Positions 56,087 through 64,000 of a stretch of 64,000 nt of DNA are shown one piece after another. The first letter of the stretch is position 1, and each line of letters begins with the position of its first letter. The notes below the pieces were generated by a model. That model saw only the letters and a program-made list of their open reading frames with translations. It was not told the DNA's origin and did not search any database. The translations under genes and the position numbers were made by a program. Source of the stretch: Luteibacter sp. (GTDB lineage: Bacteria; Pseudomonadota; Gammaproteobacteria; Xanthomonadales; Rhodanobacteraceae); the NCBI RefSeq assembly GCF_009912395.1, contig NZ_WNDO01000013.1:94331-158330 (forward strand). Direction: 5' to 3'.

Positions 56087-56728
56087 ATGTTCACCGGCAT
56101 CATCCAGGCCGTGGGTCGCATCGCACGACTCGAACCGCGCGGTGGCGACGTTCGCCTCGTCGTGGACACCGGCAACCTCGACATGACCGATGTCGCCCTG
56201 GGCGACAGCATCGCCGTGTCCGGCGTCTGCCTCACGGTCATCGAATTCGACGCGTCGAGCTTCGCCGCCGATGTGTCCAACGAAACGCTCGCCCATATCT
56301 CGCTTGGTACCTACAAGACCGGCGACAATGTGAACCTGGAGAAGGCTCTGCGCCTTGCCGATCGCCTGGGCGGCCACCTCGTGTCCGGTCACGTCGACGG
56401 CACCGGCAAGGTCGTCTCCATCGTTCCCGATGGCCGTTCCCTGAGCTGGACGTTCGAAGTGCCGCGCGACCTGGCGCGCTACATCGCGCACAAGGGCTCG
56501 GTCTGCATCGACGGCACCAGCCTCACGGTGAACGAGGTCAACGGCAATCGCTTCGGGGTGAACCTCATCCCGCACACCGTCGACAACACCACCTTCGTCG
56601 CGCGTCGCGCCGGCGATGCGGTGAACATCGAAGTGGACGTCGTCGCCCGCTACGTCGAACGCCTACTCTCGGCAGGCGAGGCACCGCGCCTCGACGAGGC
56701 TTTCCTGAAGCAGCACGGCTTCGCCTGA
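56087..56728 (+). CDS. ribE: Riboflavin synthase alpha chain
   Basis: 213 residues made of two homologous lumazine-binding halves: MFTGIIQAVGRI at the start, SVCLTV-like GVCLTVIEFDASSF in the first half and GTSLTVNEVNGNRFGVNLIP in the second. Converts two 6,7-dimethyl-8-ribityllumazine molecules to riboflavin. First gene behind the FMN riboswitch; ribBX follows 14 bases downstream. Confidence 0.95.
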   Translation: MFTGIIQAVGRIARLEPRGGDVRLVVDTGNLDMTDVALGDSIAVSGVCLTVIEFDASSFAADVSNETLAHISLGTYKTGDNVNLEKALRLADRLGGHLVSGHVDGTGKVVSIVPDGRSLSWTFEVPRDLARYIAHKGSVCIDGTSLTVNEVNGNRFGVNLIPHTVDNTTFVARRAGDAVNIEVDVVARYVERLLSAGEAPRLDEAFLKQHGFA

Positions 56729-56742
56729 TTCGGAACCCGCCC

Positions 56743-57834
56743 ATGGCATTCAACACCATCCCCGAGATCGTCGAGGACCTGCGCAACGGACGCATGGTCG
56801 TGATCCTTGACGACGAAGACCGCGAGAACGAAGGCGACATCGTGATGGCCGCCGAGAAGGTGCGTCCCGAGGACGTCAACTTCATGGTCAAGGAAGCGCG
56901 CGGCCTGTTGTGCCTGACGCTTACCGAGCAGCGTACGCGCCAGCTCGGCCTGAAGCCGATGGTCAGCGACAACAACTCGCCGTACCACACCAACTTCACC
57001 GTCTCGATCGAGGCGGCCGAGGGCGTCACCACCGGCATCTCGGCGCATGACCGCGCACGGACGTTGCAGGTGGCGGTGGCGAAGGACGCCACGCCCGCGG
57101 ACATCACCATGCCGGGCCACATCTTCCCGCTTACCGCGCAGGCCGGTGGCGTGCTCACGCGCGCCGGCCACACCGAGGCCGGTTGCGACCTCGCGGCGCT
57201 GGCGGGTCTCGAACCGGCGTCCGTGCTGATCGAGATCCTGCACGACGATGGCTCGATGGCCCGTCGTCCCGAACTGGAAGCCTTCGCGGCCAAGCATGGC
57301 CTCAAGATCGGCACCATCGCGGACCTGATCCGCTATCGCCTGGAAACCGAGAAGACCGTCGAGCGCGTCTTCGAGGAAGACGTGGACACCGAGTTCGGTG
57401 CCTTCCGCCTCGTGGCCTTCCGTGACGCGATCCGCAAGGGCCTGCACTTCGCGCTGACCCTCGGTAACGTGGGCGATGGGGAGCCGGTGCTCACCCGCGT
57501 GCATGTGCGCAACACGTTGTCCGACGTGCTTCACCTGCGCCGCGACGACCTCGGCCAGACCGTGACCGAAGCCCTGCGGCGTATCGCCGAGGAAGGACGT
57601 GGCGTGCTGCTGGTGTTGTCGGGCGAGGACACCGCTGACGCGCTGCTGGCCCGCCTTCGTCGCGACGCGGCTCCCGTGCCCGCACCGAAGGACGACCAGG
57701 AGTGGCGGCAGCTCGGCCTCGGCGCGCAGATCCTCGCCGACCTCGGCGTGAAGCGCCTCGTGGTCATCGGGACGCCCCGCAAATTCGTCGGTATCGCCGG
57801 CTTCGGGCTTGAAGTGGTCGGGCAGGCCAGTTAA
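56743..57834 (+). CDS. ribB: 3,4-dihydroxy-2-butanone-4-phosphate synthase with degenerate RibA-like domain (RibBX type)
   Basis: 363 residues. The N-terminal RibB domain is intact: VILDDEDRENEGDIVMAAE (metal-binding Glu), GLLCLTL, HTNFTVSIEAAEGVTTGISA, AGHTEAGCDLA. The C-terminal half has the GTP cyclohydrolase II fold length, but the zinc and active-site region reads VHVRNTLSDVLHLRRDDLG, without the GDxxxSxxCxC cysteines of a working RibA. This matches the RibBX hybrid known from proteobacteria; the ribA activity must come from another locus. Confidence 0.9.
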   Translation: MAFNTIPEIVEDLRNGRMVVILDDEDRENEGDIVMAAEKVRPEDVNFMVKEARGLLCLTLTEQRTRQLGLKPMVSDNNSPYHTNFTVSIEAAEGVTTGISAHDRARTLQVAVAKDATPADITMPGHIFPLTAQAGGVLTRAGHTEAGCDLAALAGLEPASVLIEILHDDGSMARRPELEAFAAKHGLKIGTIADLIRYRLETEKTVERVFEEDVDTEFGAFRLVAFRDAIRKGLHFALTLGNVGDGEPVLTRVHVRNTLSDVLHLRRDDLGQTVTEALRRIAEEGRGVLLVLSGEDTADALLARLRRDAAPVPAPKDDQEWRQLGLGAQILADLGVKRLVVIGTPRKFVGIAGFGLEVVGQAS

Positions 57835-57844
57835 ACACGTCACC

Positions 57845-58774
57845 ATGCCTGCCTCCTACGACATCCGCCTGTTCGCTCCCGCCGGTTACTCCCACAACGC
57901 CGAGGCCATGAGCCGGGGCATCGACCGGCTGGAAGCCGCCGGTCATCGCCTGTCGGGCAAGGACGTCCTCGACCGGCGCGACTTGCGTTTCGCGGGGACG
58001 GACGAGCAACGGGCCGCGGATATCAACGCCCTGGCCGATGCCTCGCGTCCGCTGCCCGACGTGATGCTGGCCATCCGCGGCGGTTATGGGGCCCACCCCC
58101 TGTTGCCGCTGCTGGACTACGAGGGGCTCGGCCGGTTGCGGGATGCGCCCATGGCCCTGGTCGGCCACAGCGACTTCACGGCGTTGCAGTGCGCCCTGCT
58201 GGCCCGTAGCGGCGTGGCGACGCTGGGCGGTCCCATGCTCGGCGCCGATTTCGGCGCGCCGGCGCTGGACCCGCTTACCTGGGACCACTTCTGGCAGGTA
58301 CTGGGGGCCGACGAGGCCGAGGCCAGCTGGGACGCCCAGGACACGGAGGACCTCGAGGTCGCCGGCACGATCTGGGGCGGCAACCTCGCCATGCTCACCA
58401 GCCTGGTGGGTACCGATTATTTCCCCCGAATCGAGGGCGGCATCCTCTTCATCGAGGACATCGCCGAGCCACCGTATAGGGTGGAACGGATGCTCTACCA
58501 CCTCATCCACGCGGGCGTGCTGGGCCGCCAGAAGGCCCTGGTGCTGGGCGATTTCACCAGCTACCGGGTGGCCGGCTACGACAATGGCTACGACCTGCCG
58601 GTTACCTTCGAGCGAATCGCCGCCGCGGCGGGTATCCCCGTGGTCCAGGGCCTCGCCTTCGGCCACGCGCCCGCCAAGTTCACCTTGCCGTTCGGCGTCC
58701 CGGGCTCGCTCCGGGTGAACGCCGGTCGGGCCCGGTTGGCCTTCAGCGGCCATCCCCGGCCCAAAACCCCGTAA
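57845..58774 (+). CDS. ldcA: Muramoyltetrapeptide LD-carboxypeptidase
   Basis: 309 residues of the peptidase S66 family: FAPAGYSHN near the start, IRGGYGAHPLLPLLDY, nucleophile Ser109 in ALVGHSDFTALQ, then WGGNLAMLTSLVGTDYF and the C-terminal His in AFGHAPAKF. It trims D-Ala from recycled murein tetrapeptides in the cytoplasm. The ATG at 57845 is chosen by homology. It sits inside the riboflavin cluster with gaps of 10 and 45 bases, so its expression is probably tied to the FMN switch. Confidence 0.92.
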   Translation: MPASYDIRLFAPAGYSHNAEAMSRGIDRLEAAGHRLSGKDVLDRRDLRFAGTDEQRAADINALADASRPLPDVMLAIRGGYGAHPLLPLLDYEGLGRLRDAPMALVGHSDFTALQCALLARSGVATLGGPMLGADFGAPALDPLTWDHFWQVLGADEAEASWDAQDTEDLEVAGTIWGGNLAMLTSLVGTDYFPRIEGGILFIEDIAEPPYRVERMLYHLIHAGVLGRQKALVLGDFTSYRVAGYDNGYDLPVTFERIAAAAGIPVVQGLAFGHAPAKFTLPFGVPGSLRVNAGRARLAFSGHPRPKTP

Positions 58775-58819
58775 AATATCCGGCCGCCAGGCGGCCGATC
58801 CGCCATCAGGACACCCCAC

Positions 58820-59287
58820 ATGAAGATCATCGAAGGCGATTTCGCCACTCCCAAGGGCCGTTTCGCCATCGTCGCCGGCCGTTTCAACGCGTTCGTCGTC
58901 GAGCCGCTGGTGGAAGGTGCGCGCGACGCGCTGGTCCGTCACGGCGTGAAGGACGACGCGATCGACCTGATCCGCGTCCCGGGCGCCTGGGAAATCGCAC
59001 AGGCCGCCTACAAGGTCGCCGGCTCCGGCAAGTACGCGGCCGTGATCGGCCTCGGTGCCGTCATCCGTGGCTCGACGCCGCACTTCGACTACGTGGCCGG
59101 CGAAGCCGCCAAGGGCCTGGGCCAGGCCGCCTATGCCTCCGGCGTGCCGGTCTGCTTCGGTGTGCTCACCACCGACAGCATCGAGCAGGCGATCGAGCGT
59201 GCCGGTACCAAGGCCGGCAACAAGGGCGCCGACGCGGCCATGGTCGCGATCGAGATGACCAACCTCTACGCGAAGCTCGGCAAATGA
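58820..59287 (+). CDS. ribH: 6,7-dimethyl-8-ribityllumazine synthase
   Basis: 155 residues. Condenses the RibB product with the RibD-route pyrimidine. Typical motifs: [66 protein letters not shown] palindrome lies about 25 bases upstream. Overlaps nusB by ATGA, a classical ribH-nusB pair. Confidence 0.97.
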   Translation: MKIIEGDFATPKGRFAIVAGRFNAFVVEPLVEGARDALVRHGVKDDAIDLIRVPGAWEIAQAAYKVAGSGKYAAVIGLGAVIRGSTPHFDYVAGEAAKGLGQAAYASGVPVCFGVLTTDSIEQAIERAGTKAGNKGADAAMVAIEMTNLYAKLGK

Positions 59288-59730
59288 CCAACTCTCCCCA
59301 GGGCATCGATCTCGCCGCGCGTTCGCGCGCCCGTCGCCGCGCGCTGCAGGCCCTCTACGCCTGGCAGGTCGGCGGTAGCCGGATGGGCCAGGTCATCGCG
59401 CAGTTCCGTCACGAGCAGGACATGGAAGTGGCCGACCTCGAGTACTTCGAGGACCTCCTGCGCGGCATCGAGCAGCACGTCGCCGAACTCGACGAGGGCA
59501 TCAAGCCCTTCGTGGATCGCGAAGTGGGCCAGATCGATCCGATCGAGCGCGCCGCGCTGCGCATGGGCGCCTACGAGCTGAAGTACCGTCCGGACGTGCC
59601 CTACCGCGTCGTCATCAACGAGGCGGTGGAAGCCACCAAGCGCTTCGGCGCCGACCACGGCCACAGCTATGTGAACGGTGTTCTCGACAAGCTCGCGACG
59701 CATTGGCGTACGGCCGAGAAGCGATCCTGA
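59284..59730 (+). CDS. nusB: Transcription antitermination protein NusB
   Basis: 148 residues. RNA-binding helical protein that joins NusE/S10 at boxA during rRNA antitermination. [19 protein letters not shown] at the start and [25 protein letters not shown] at the end are diagnostic. Start overlaps the ribH stop by four bases. Confidence 0.96.
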   Translation: MTNSPQGIDLAARSRARRRALQALYAWQVGGSRMGQVIAQFRHEQDMEVADLEYFEDLLRGIEQHVAELDEGIKPFVDREVGQIDPIERAALRMGAYELKYRPDVPYRVVINEAVEATKRFGADHGHSYVNGVLDKLATHWRTAEKRS

Positions 59731-59767
59731 GGGAAAGCGCGATTCCTCGCGCGCTAAGAGGGCACGC

Positions 59768-60721
59768 ATGGAATTCGACCTGATTGAACGCATCCGCCAG
59801 CGCACGGCGTCGCATCGCGACGACGTGCGTCTTGGCATCGGCGACGACGCCGCTGTCGTCGCCGTCCCTTCCGGGCGTGAACTGGCGATCGCCGTGGACA
59901 CGCTCGTCGAAGGCATCCATTTTCCGGTAGGCACCGCCCCGGCCGACATCGGCTGGAAGGCGCTCGCGGTGAATCTTTCCGATCTCGCGGCCATGGGCGC
60001 TACGCCGGCCTGGGCGTTGCTGGCGCTCACGCTGCCGACGCAGGACGAAGCCTTCATTGATGGCCTCGCCCAGGGCTTCGCCGAACTGGCCACGCCGTTC
60101 CGTCTCGCGCTCATCGGTGGCGACACCACGCGTGGCCCGCTCACCGTCACGGTGGCCGTGCATGGCTTTACTGCGCCGGAGGAAGCGCTGTTGCGCTCCA
60201 CCGCACGCGTCGGCGACGTGGTGATGGTCACCGGCACGCTGGGCGATGCCGCCGCCGGCCTGCGTTGCCTTGCCGAGGCCGATCCCTCGCCGTACGGCGA
60301 ACTCATCGGTCGGCTCAACCGGCCCACGCCACGCGTGTCGGCGGGCCAGGCGCTGCGCGGCATCGCCACCGCCTGCATCGACGTGTCCGACGGCCTCGTC
60401 GCCGATTTGGGCCATATCTGCGCCCAGAGCGGCGTGGGCGCCGAGATCGACGCGGCGTTGCTTCCGCGTTCGTCGGCCATGCTCACCCACTTCCACGACG
60501 CCGACGCCATCGACTTCGCGCTGGGTGGCGGTGACGACTACGAACTGTGCTTCACCGTGTCCGCCGAGCGCGCCGGTGACCTGGCGGCCGATCTCGCCCG
60601 GTTGGGCTGCGGCGCCACGCGCATCGGCCGTGTCGTCGAAGGCCAGGGCGTGCGCGTCATCGGCCTCGATGGCGAAGCGCTCGTGCCGTCACGTGCCGGC
60701 TGGAACCATTTCACCGCATGA
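59768..60721 (+). CDS. thiL: Thiamine-monophosphate kinase
   Basis: 317 residues. ATP-dependent kinase making thiamine diphosphate, the cofactor of Dxs and others. Motifs GIGDDAAVVAVPSG, DTLVEGIHF, NLSDLAAMGATPAWALLALT and IGGDTTRGPL fit the AIRS/ThiL superfamily. ATG at 59768, 37 bases after nusB; stop overlaps pgpA by ATGA. Confidence 0.95.
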   Translation: MEFDLIERIRQRTASHRDDVRLGIGDDAAVVAVPSGRELAIAVDTLVEGIHFPVGTAPADIGWKALAVNLSDLAAMGATPAWALLALTLPTQDEAFIDGLAQGFAELATPFRLALIGGDTTRGPLTVTVAVHGFTAPEEALLRSTARVGDVVMVTGTLGDAAAGLRCLAEADPSPYGELIGRLNRPTPRVSAGQALRGIATACIDVSDGLVADLGHICAQSGVGAEIDAALLPRSSAMLTHFHDADAIDFALGGGDDYELCFTVSAERAGDLAADLARLGCGATRIGRVVEGQGVRVIGLDGEALVPSRAGWNHFTA

Positions 60722-61221
60722 GCAGCACCAAGTACGTTCTCGATCCGGCGGACCGCCGTCGCCTGCTGGCCTCGCCGGCCGGCTGGATCGCCTGTGGCTT
60801 CGGCTCGGGGCTGACGCCGAAGGCGCAGGGCACGGCCGGCTCGCTCGCCGCGATCCTGCCCTGGCTGCTGTTGCGCGATCTTTCGCTTACCGCATGGACG
60901 GTCGTGATCGTGCTGGGTTTCGCGCTGGGTGTATGGGCCTGCGACCGCGCCGGACGCATCCTGGGCGTGGACGATCACCGCAGCCTGGTCTGGGACGAGT
61001 TCATCGGACAGTGGGTCGCGTTGCTGCCCGCGCTGTTCGCGCCGTGGTGGGCCGTCGTCCTAGGCTTCGTGCTGTTCCGTGTGTTCGATGTCGCCAAGCC
61101 ACCGCCGATCGGCTGGTTCGATCGCCGTGTGAAGGGCGGTCTCGGTGTCATGCTGGATGACCTGATCGCGGGTATCTTCGCCGCGGTGTTGCTGTATCTC
61201 GTGCTTTCGTTCACCCGTTAG
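60718..61221 (+). CDS. pgpA: Phosphatidylglycerophosphatase A
   Basis: 167 residues, membrane phosphatase of phosphatidylglycerol synthesis. Family motifs are GFGSGLTPKAQGTAGSLAAI, VDDHRSLVWDEFIGQWVAL and FRVFDVAKPPPIGWFD; four hydrophobic segments. Last gene of the rib-nusB-thiL-pgpA cluster, coupled to thiL. Confidence 0.95.
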   Translation: MSSTKYVLDPADRRRLLASPAGWIACGFGSGLTPKAQGTAGSLAAILPWLLLRDLSLTAWTVVIVLGFALGVWACDRAGRILGVDDHRSLVWDEFIGQWVALLPALFAPWWAVVLGFVLFRVFDVAKPPPIGWFDRRVKGGLGVMLDDLIAGIFAAVLLYLVLSFTR

Positions 61222-61230
61222 GAACCTTCC

Positions 61231-62202
61231 ATGGAATATCGCCGCCTTGGTGCCACCGGCCTCAAGCTTTCCGCGCTGTCTTACGGCGCCTGGGTCACAT
61301 TCGGGCGGCAGGTGGGACGTTCCGCGGCGCGTGAGCTCATCGCGCTGGCCTACGACAGCGGCGTGAATTTCTTCGACAACGCCGAAACGTACAACGCCGG
61401 CGAAGCAGAGAAATTGATGGGCGACGTGATCGCCGACCTGCGTCTGCCGCGCGATGCGTACTGTGTGTCGAGCAAGGTGTACTTCGGTGCCAGCATCGAT
61501 CCGAAGCCCACGCAGCGGGGCCTTTCCCGCAAGCATGTGTTCGATGCCTGCCACCAGGCGCTGGACCGCCTGCGCGTGGATTACCTCGACCTGTACTTCT
61601 GCCATCGTCCCGATCCGGACACGCCGGTGCTCGAGACCGTCTGGGCGATGGACACGCTGGTCCGCCAGGGCAAGGTGCTCTACTGGGGCACGAGCGAATG
61701 GCCGGCCACGCTGATCGAGGAGGCCCATCGCGTGGCGCGCGAGAACCATCTCGTGCCGCCGTCGATGGAGCAGCCGCAGTACAACCTGTTGCACCGTGAG
61801 CGCGTGGAGAACGAATACGCGTCGCTTTGCGCGGACCACGGCATGGGCACGACGATCTGGTCGCCGCTGGCCTCGGGCCTGCTTACCGGCAAGTACAACG
61901 ATGGCATTCCGGAAGACTCGCGCCTGGGGTTGCCCGCCAATGCCTGGTTGCGCGACGAACTCACCGCCAATGACGGCGCCAAGTTGAAGACGGTCCGTGC
62001 CCTGGCGCCGATTGCCGCCGAACTGGACATGCCGCTGTCGCGCCTCGCGCTGGCGTGGTGCCTGAAGAACCCGAACGTCTCGACGGTGATCCTCGGCGCA
62101 AGCCGCAAGGAGCAACTGGCGGAAAACCTGCTGGCGCTGGACGCCATGCCGCTGCTTACCAACGACGTCATGTCCCGCATCAAGGCTACCGCGACCATGT
62201 AG
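61231..62202 (+). CDS. Aldo/keto reductase (Kv-beta / YghZ-like)
   Basis: 323 residues, TIM-barrel NADPH reductase. The catalytic tetrad is visible: Asp in FFDNAETY with Tyr, Lys in VSSKVYFG, His in YFCHRPDPD. The cofactor-binding end is STVILGASRKEQLAENL. Closest type is the beta-subunit-like branch (GVNFFDNAETYNAGEAEKLM). It begins 9 bases after pgpA. The TAG stop is contributed by a REP element. Confidence 0.92.
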   Translation: MEYRRLGATGLKLSALSYGAWVTFGRQVGRSAARELIALAYDSGVNFFDNAETYNAGEAEKLMGDVIADLRLPRDAYCVSSKVYFGASIDPKPTQRGLSRKHVFDACHQALDRLRVDYLDLYFCHRPDPDTPVLETVWAMDTLVRQGKVLYWGTSEWPATLIEEAHRVARENHLVPPSMEQPQYNLLHRERVENEYASLCADHGMGTTIWSPLASGLLTGKYNDGIPEDSRLGLPANAWLRDELTANDGAKLKTVRALAPIAAELDMPLSRLALAWCLKNPNVSTVILGASRKEQLAENLLALDAMPLLTNDVMSRIKATATM

Positions 62203-62405
62203 GAGCGCGCTTGCGCGCGATGCCTCAGGATGGCTATTGCGGGTGAAGCCTTGCAACGCATCGACGCCATGCCGGCTGCCGCCGGACAGGGCCTGGTAGG
62301 AGCGCGCTTGCGCGCGATGCCTCAGGATGGCTATCGCGGGTGAAGCCTTGCGACGCATCGACACCATGCCGGCTGCCGCCGGATCGCGCGCAAGCGCGCT
62401 CCTAC
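62199..62405. repeat. Tandem 97-bp repeat with REP elements and closing inverted REP
   Basis: Unit 1 at 62199-62295 and unit 2 from 62296 both begin GTAGGAGCGCGCTTGCGCGC and continue ATGCCTCAGGATGGCTAT. They differ at only three positions before unit 2 runs into a reversed REP that ends at 62405. The first REP supplies the stop codon of the aldo/keto reductase gene. Confidence 0.85.
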
Positions 62406-62437
62406 GAGGTGGCGTTTACGGGATTAGCGACGCGCTT

Positions 62438-63172
62438 CTATACGTCGCCGTAGAGCGCTTGCAGCGCCGCGATGGCGGCAAGGCCGGCGGTTTCGGTGCG
62501 CAGGATGCGGGGGCCCAGCTTCAGTCCGGTGAAACCCGATGCCGCCAGCGCGGCGCGGTCGCGTTCGCCGAAGCCGCCTTCCGGGCCGATGGCTAGGATC
62601 GCCGCGTCGGTCAGGGCCAGCTCGCCGGGACGCTTCGTACCCTCCGGCAGCAGGGCGAGCCGCATCGGGCCGCCGTCGCCGAACGAGCCCAGCCACGCCG
62701 CCAGCGACACGGCCGGTTCGATCACGGGCACCCGGGCCCGTCCTGACTGCTCGCACGCGCTGGCCGCCACCGCGCGCCAGTGCTGCAGGCGTTTTTCGGC
62801 ACGCGCGGCGTCGAGCTTCACCTCGGAACGCTCGGTAAGGATCGGTACGATCCGCGCGATGCCCAGCTCGGTGGCCTTCTGCACGATGAGGTCCATCTTC
62901 TCGCCGCGTGCCACGCCCTGGGCGAGGGTGAGCGAAAGCGGCGATTCATTCCCGACCGTGCGTCCTTCACCGACCGCGGCGACCACCTCGCGCTTGCCCA
63001 CTGCGCTCAGCGTGGCCTCGTATTCCATGCCGTCGTCGCCGGAAAACAGCACGACCGGCGCGCCGACATCCAGCCGCAGCACGCGGGCGACGTGCTCGCC
63101 AGCCTGGGCGGGGAGGGTGATGTCCGTGCCGCTGGCCAGCGGACGGTCGACATGGATACGGATGGTGCGCAT
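62438..63172 (-). CDS. rsmE: 16S rRNA (uracil1498-N3)-methyltransferase
   Basis: 244 residues of the SPOUT class: HVARVLRLDVGAPVVLFSGD in the N-terminal PUA-like part, KATELGIARIVPILTERSEV, then the knot motifs LAIGPEGGFGERD and LGPRILRTETAGLAA. The start at 63172 (MRTIRIHVDRPL) is chosen by homology over the in-frame ATG at 63205. Divergent from the isomerase gene. Confidence 0.95.
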   Translation of the reverse strand: MRTIRIHVDRPLASGTDITLPAQAGEHVARVLRLDVGAPVVLFSGDDGMEYEATLSAVGKREVVAAVGEGRTVGNESPLSLTLAQGVARGEKMDLIVQKATELGIARIVPILTERSEVKLDAARAEKRLQHWRAVAASACEQSGRARVPVIEPAVSLAAWLGSFGDGGPMRLALLPEGTKRPGELALTDAAILAIGPEGGFGERDRAALAASGFTGLKLGPRILRTETAGLAAIAALQALYGDV

Positions 63173-63261
63173 GGGGCGGTCTGACGCAGGCAACGGATCG
63201 CGCATTGTAGCGAGCCACGGCCCCCGTTATCGTCGGGCGACCTCGCGAGGGAGCCCAAGGC

Positions 63262-63834
63262 ATGTCGATCGTCTGGTACTTCGATTTCGTCTCGCCGTTC
63301 TGCTGGCTGCAATGGCCCTCGGTTCGTCGCCTTGCCGAGGAGCGCGAGGTCATCCTCCGGCCGATCCTGTTCGGCGCCCTGTTGAATGCGATGGAACAGC
63401 GCGGACCGGCGGAAATCCCCCGCAAACGAGAGTTCAGCTATCGCTACGCCCTCTGGCGCGCGCGGCAGGCCGGCACGCCGCTGAAGTTTCCGCCGGCCCA
63501 CCCCTTCAATCCGCTGCCGGCCCTGCGCCTGTGTGTCGCCGCCGGTGCTACCCCCGAGGCGGTAGGCACCCTCTACGAATGGATCTGGGCGCACGGCCGT
63601 CCGGCGGACAGCGTGGAGGCGCTGGCTCCGCTGGGCACGGCGCTAGGCATCGACGACATGGCTACCGCGCTCTCATCGTCCGAGGTGAAGGCCACTCTGC
63701 AACGCAACTTCGAGCTGGCTCTCGCGGAGAAGGTGTTCGGCGTGCCGATGCTCGCCATCGATGGTGTGATCTTGCCCCTGATTTACGGACACCTATCTAA
63801 GCGACATTGGCCAGCTCGTACTGCTCTGGGCTGA
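63262..63834 (+). pseudogene. 2-hydroxychromene-2-carboxylate isomerase-like (DsbA family), 3' end cut by IS element
   Basis: Homology runs from MSIVWYFDFVSPFCWLQWPS through AEKVFGVPMLAIDG, after which the normal FWG-type ending is missing. From 63767 the frame enters an IS3-family element and stops at 63834, giving 190 residues with about 22 foreign ones. The family uses glutathione and a Ser in the first loop (FVSPFCW) to isomerise aromatic-degradation intermediates. Loss of the last helix likely inactivates it. The rest of the gene should lie beyond the element, outside the window. Confidence 0.85.
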
Positions 63835-64000
63835 GGTAGCCCAGGGTCGAGTGCAGCCGGATCCGATTGTAGTCAACCTCAATGTAGTCAAACACATGAG
63901 CCTTGGCCTGCTCCCGTGTGGCGAGGTGTTCACCATGGATGGCCTCGACCTTCAGACTGTGGTTCCAACTCTCCATTGCTGCGTTGTCGTAGCAGTTGCC
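63767..64000 (-). mobile_element. IS3-family insertion sequence, one end (continues beyond window)
   Basis: The left terminus TGATCTTGCCCCTGATTTAC followed by GGACACC resembles IS3-family ends. It abuts the broken isomerase gene and contains the 3' part of a transposase gene on the minus strand. The other end and the target duplication are outside the window. Confidence 0.85.
63797..64000 (-). CDS. IS3-family transposase OrfB, C-terminal 67 residues
   Basis: Reading the minus strand from the right edge gives [20 protein letters not shown], then [15 protein letters not shown] and [15 protein letters not shown], ending at a stop at 63797. This is the end of the rve integrase core of IS3 OrfB, with the DDE Glu in AMESW. 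It is partial because the window ends; the remaining OrfB and OrfA lie further right. Confidence 0.95.
   Translation of the reverse strand, partial: GNCYDNAAMESWNHSLKVEAIHGEHLATREQAKAHVFDYIEVDYNRIRLHSTLGYLSPEQYELANVA

Overview
The window is GC-rich chromosomal DNA from a gammaproteobacterium. The gene content (NodT-type efflux lipoproteins, arrayed TAP-like hydrolases, cstA-ybdD, RibBX-type ribB) together with dense GTAGGAGCGCGC repeats suggests the Xanthomonadales, probably Rhodanobacteraceae (Luteibacter/Dyella-like). The genus is inference; no rRNA or tRNA gene was seen.

Layout. 1-2067: truncated outer-membrane efflux factor (minus) divergent from uppP. 2084-13041: a CadC-like regulator followed by five related secreted TAP-like alpha/beta hydrolases. 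Three keep the catalytic triad, one is frameshifted and has lost its nucleophile, and one is a pseudoenzyme; a secreted beta-lactamase-fold hydrolase interrupts the array on the minus strand. 13057-20832: LysR regulator divergent from a MexEF-OprN-like RND operon (adaptor, pump, outer-membrane factor, SDR reductase), whose promoter carries a MerR/SoxR-type palindrome. 20833-22975: a repeat-rich accessory stretch with tandem 131-bp elements, a strongly structured candidate RNA, a 29-codon ORF and two small unknown genes. 22976-32867: dxs, HNH protein, SapC, a second 131-bp repeat cluster, GNAT, acyl-CoA dehydrogenase, lipoprotein, SET protein, EF-G-like GTPase.

33170-36213: two adjacent Pro/Ala-rich membrane-anchored proteins sharing an unrecognised C-terminal domain. 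36206-43372: RDD protein, xerD, dsbC, purL, glycosyltransferase. 43369-47352: EamA transporter, FadR-type regulator, ybdD-cstA. 47540-51241: def, HTH regulator, pyrF, ettA. 51512-61221: glyA-nrdR, ribD, a Gfo/Idh oxidoreductase, then an FMN riboswitch leading the compact cluster ribE-ribBX-ldcA-ribH-nusB-thiL-pgpA. 61231-64000: aldo/keto reductase, rsmE, and a DsbA-like isomerase gene cut by an IS3-family element that runs off the right edge.

Two repeat families run through the intergenic spaces: short REP-like palindromes, often as inverted pairs, and a 131-bp element with hairpins at both ends. The most novel-looking feature is the structured stretch at 21716-22110 with its small downstream genes.
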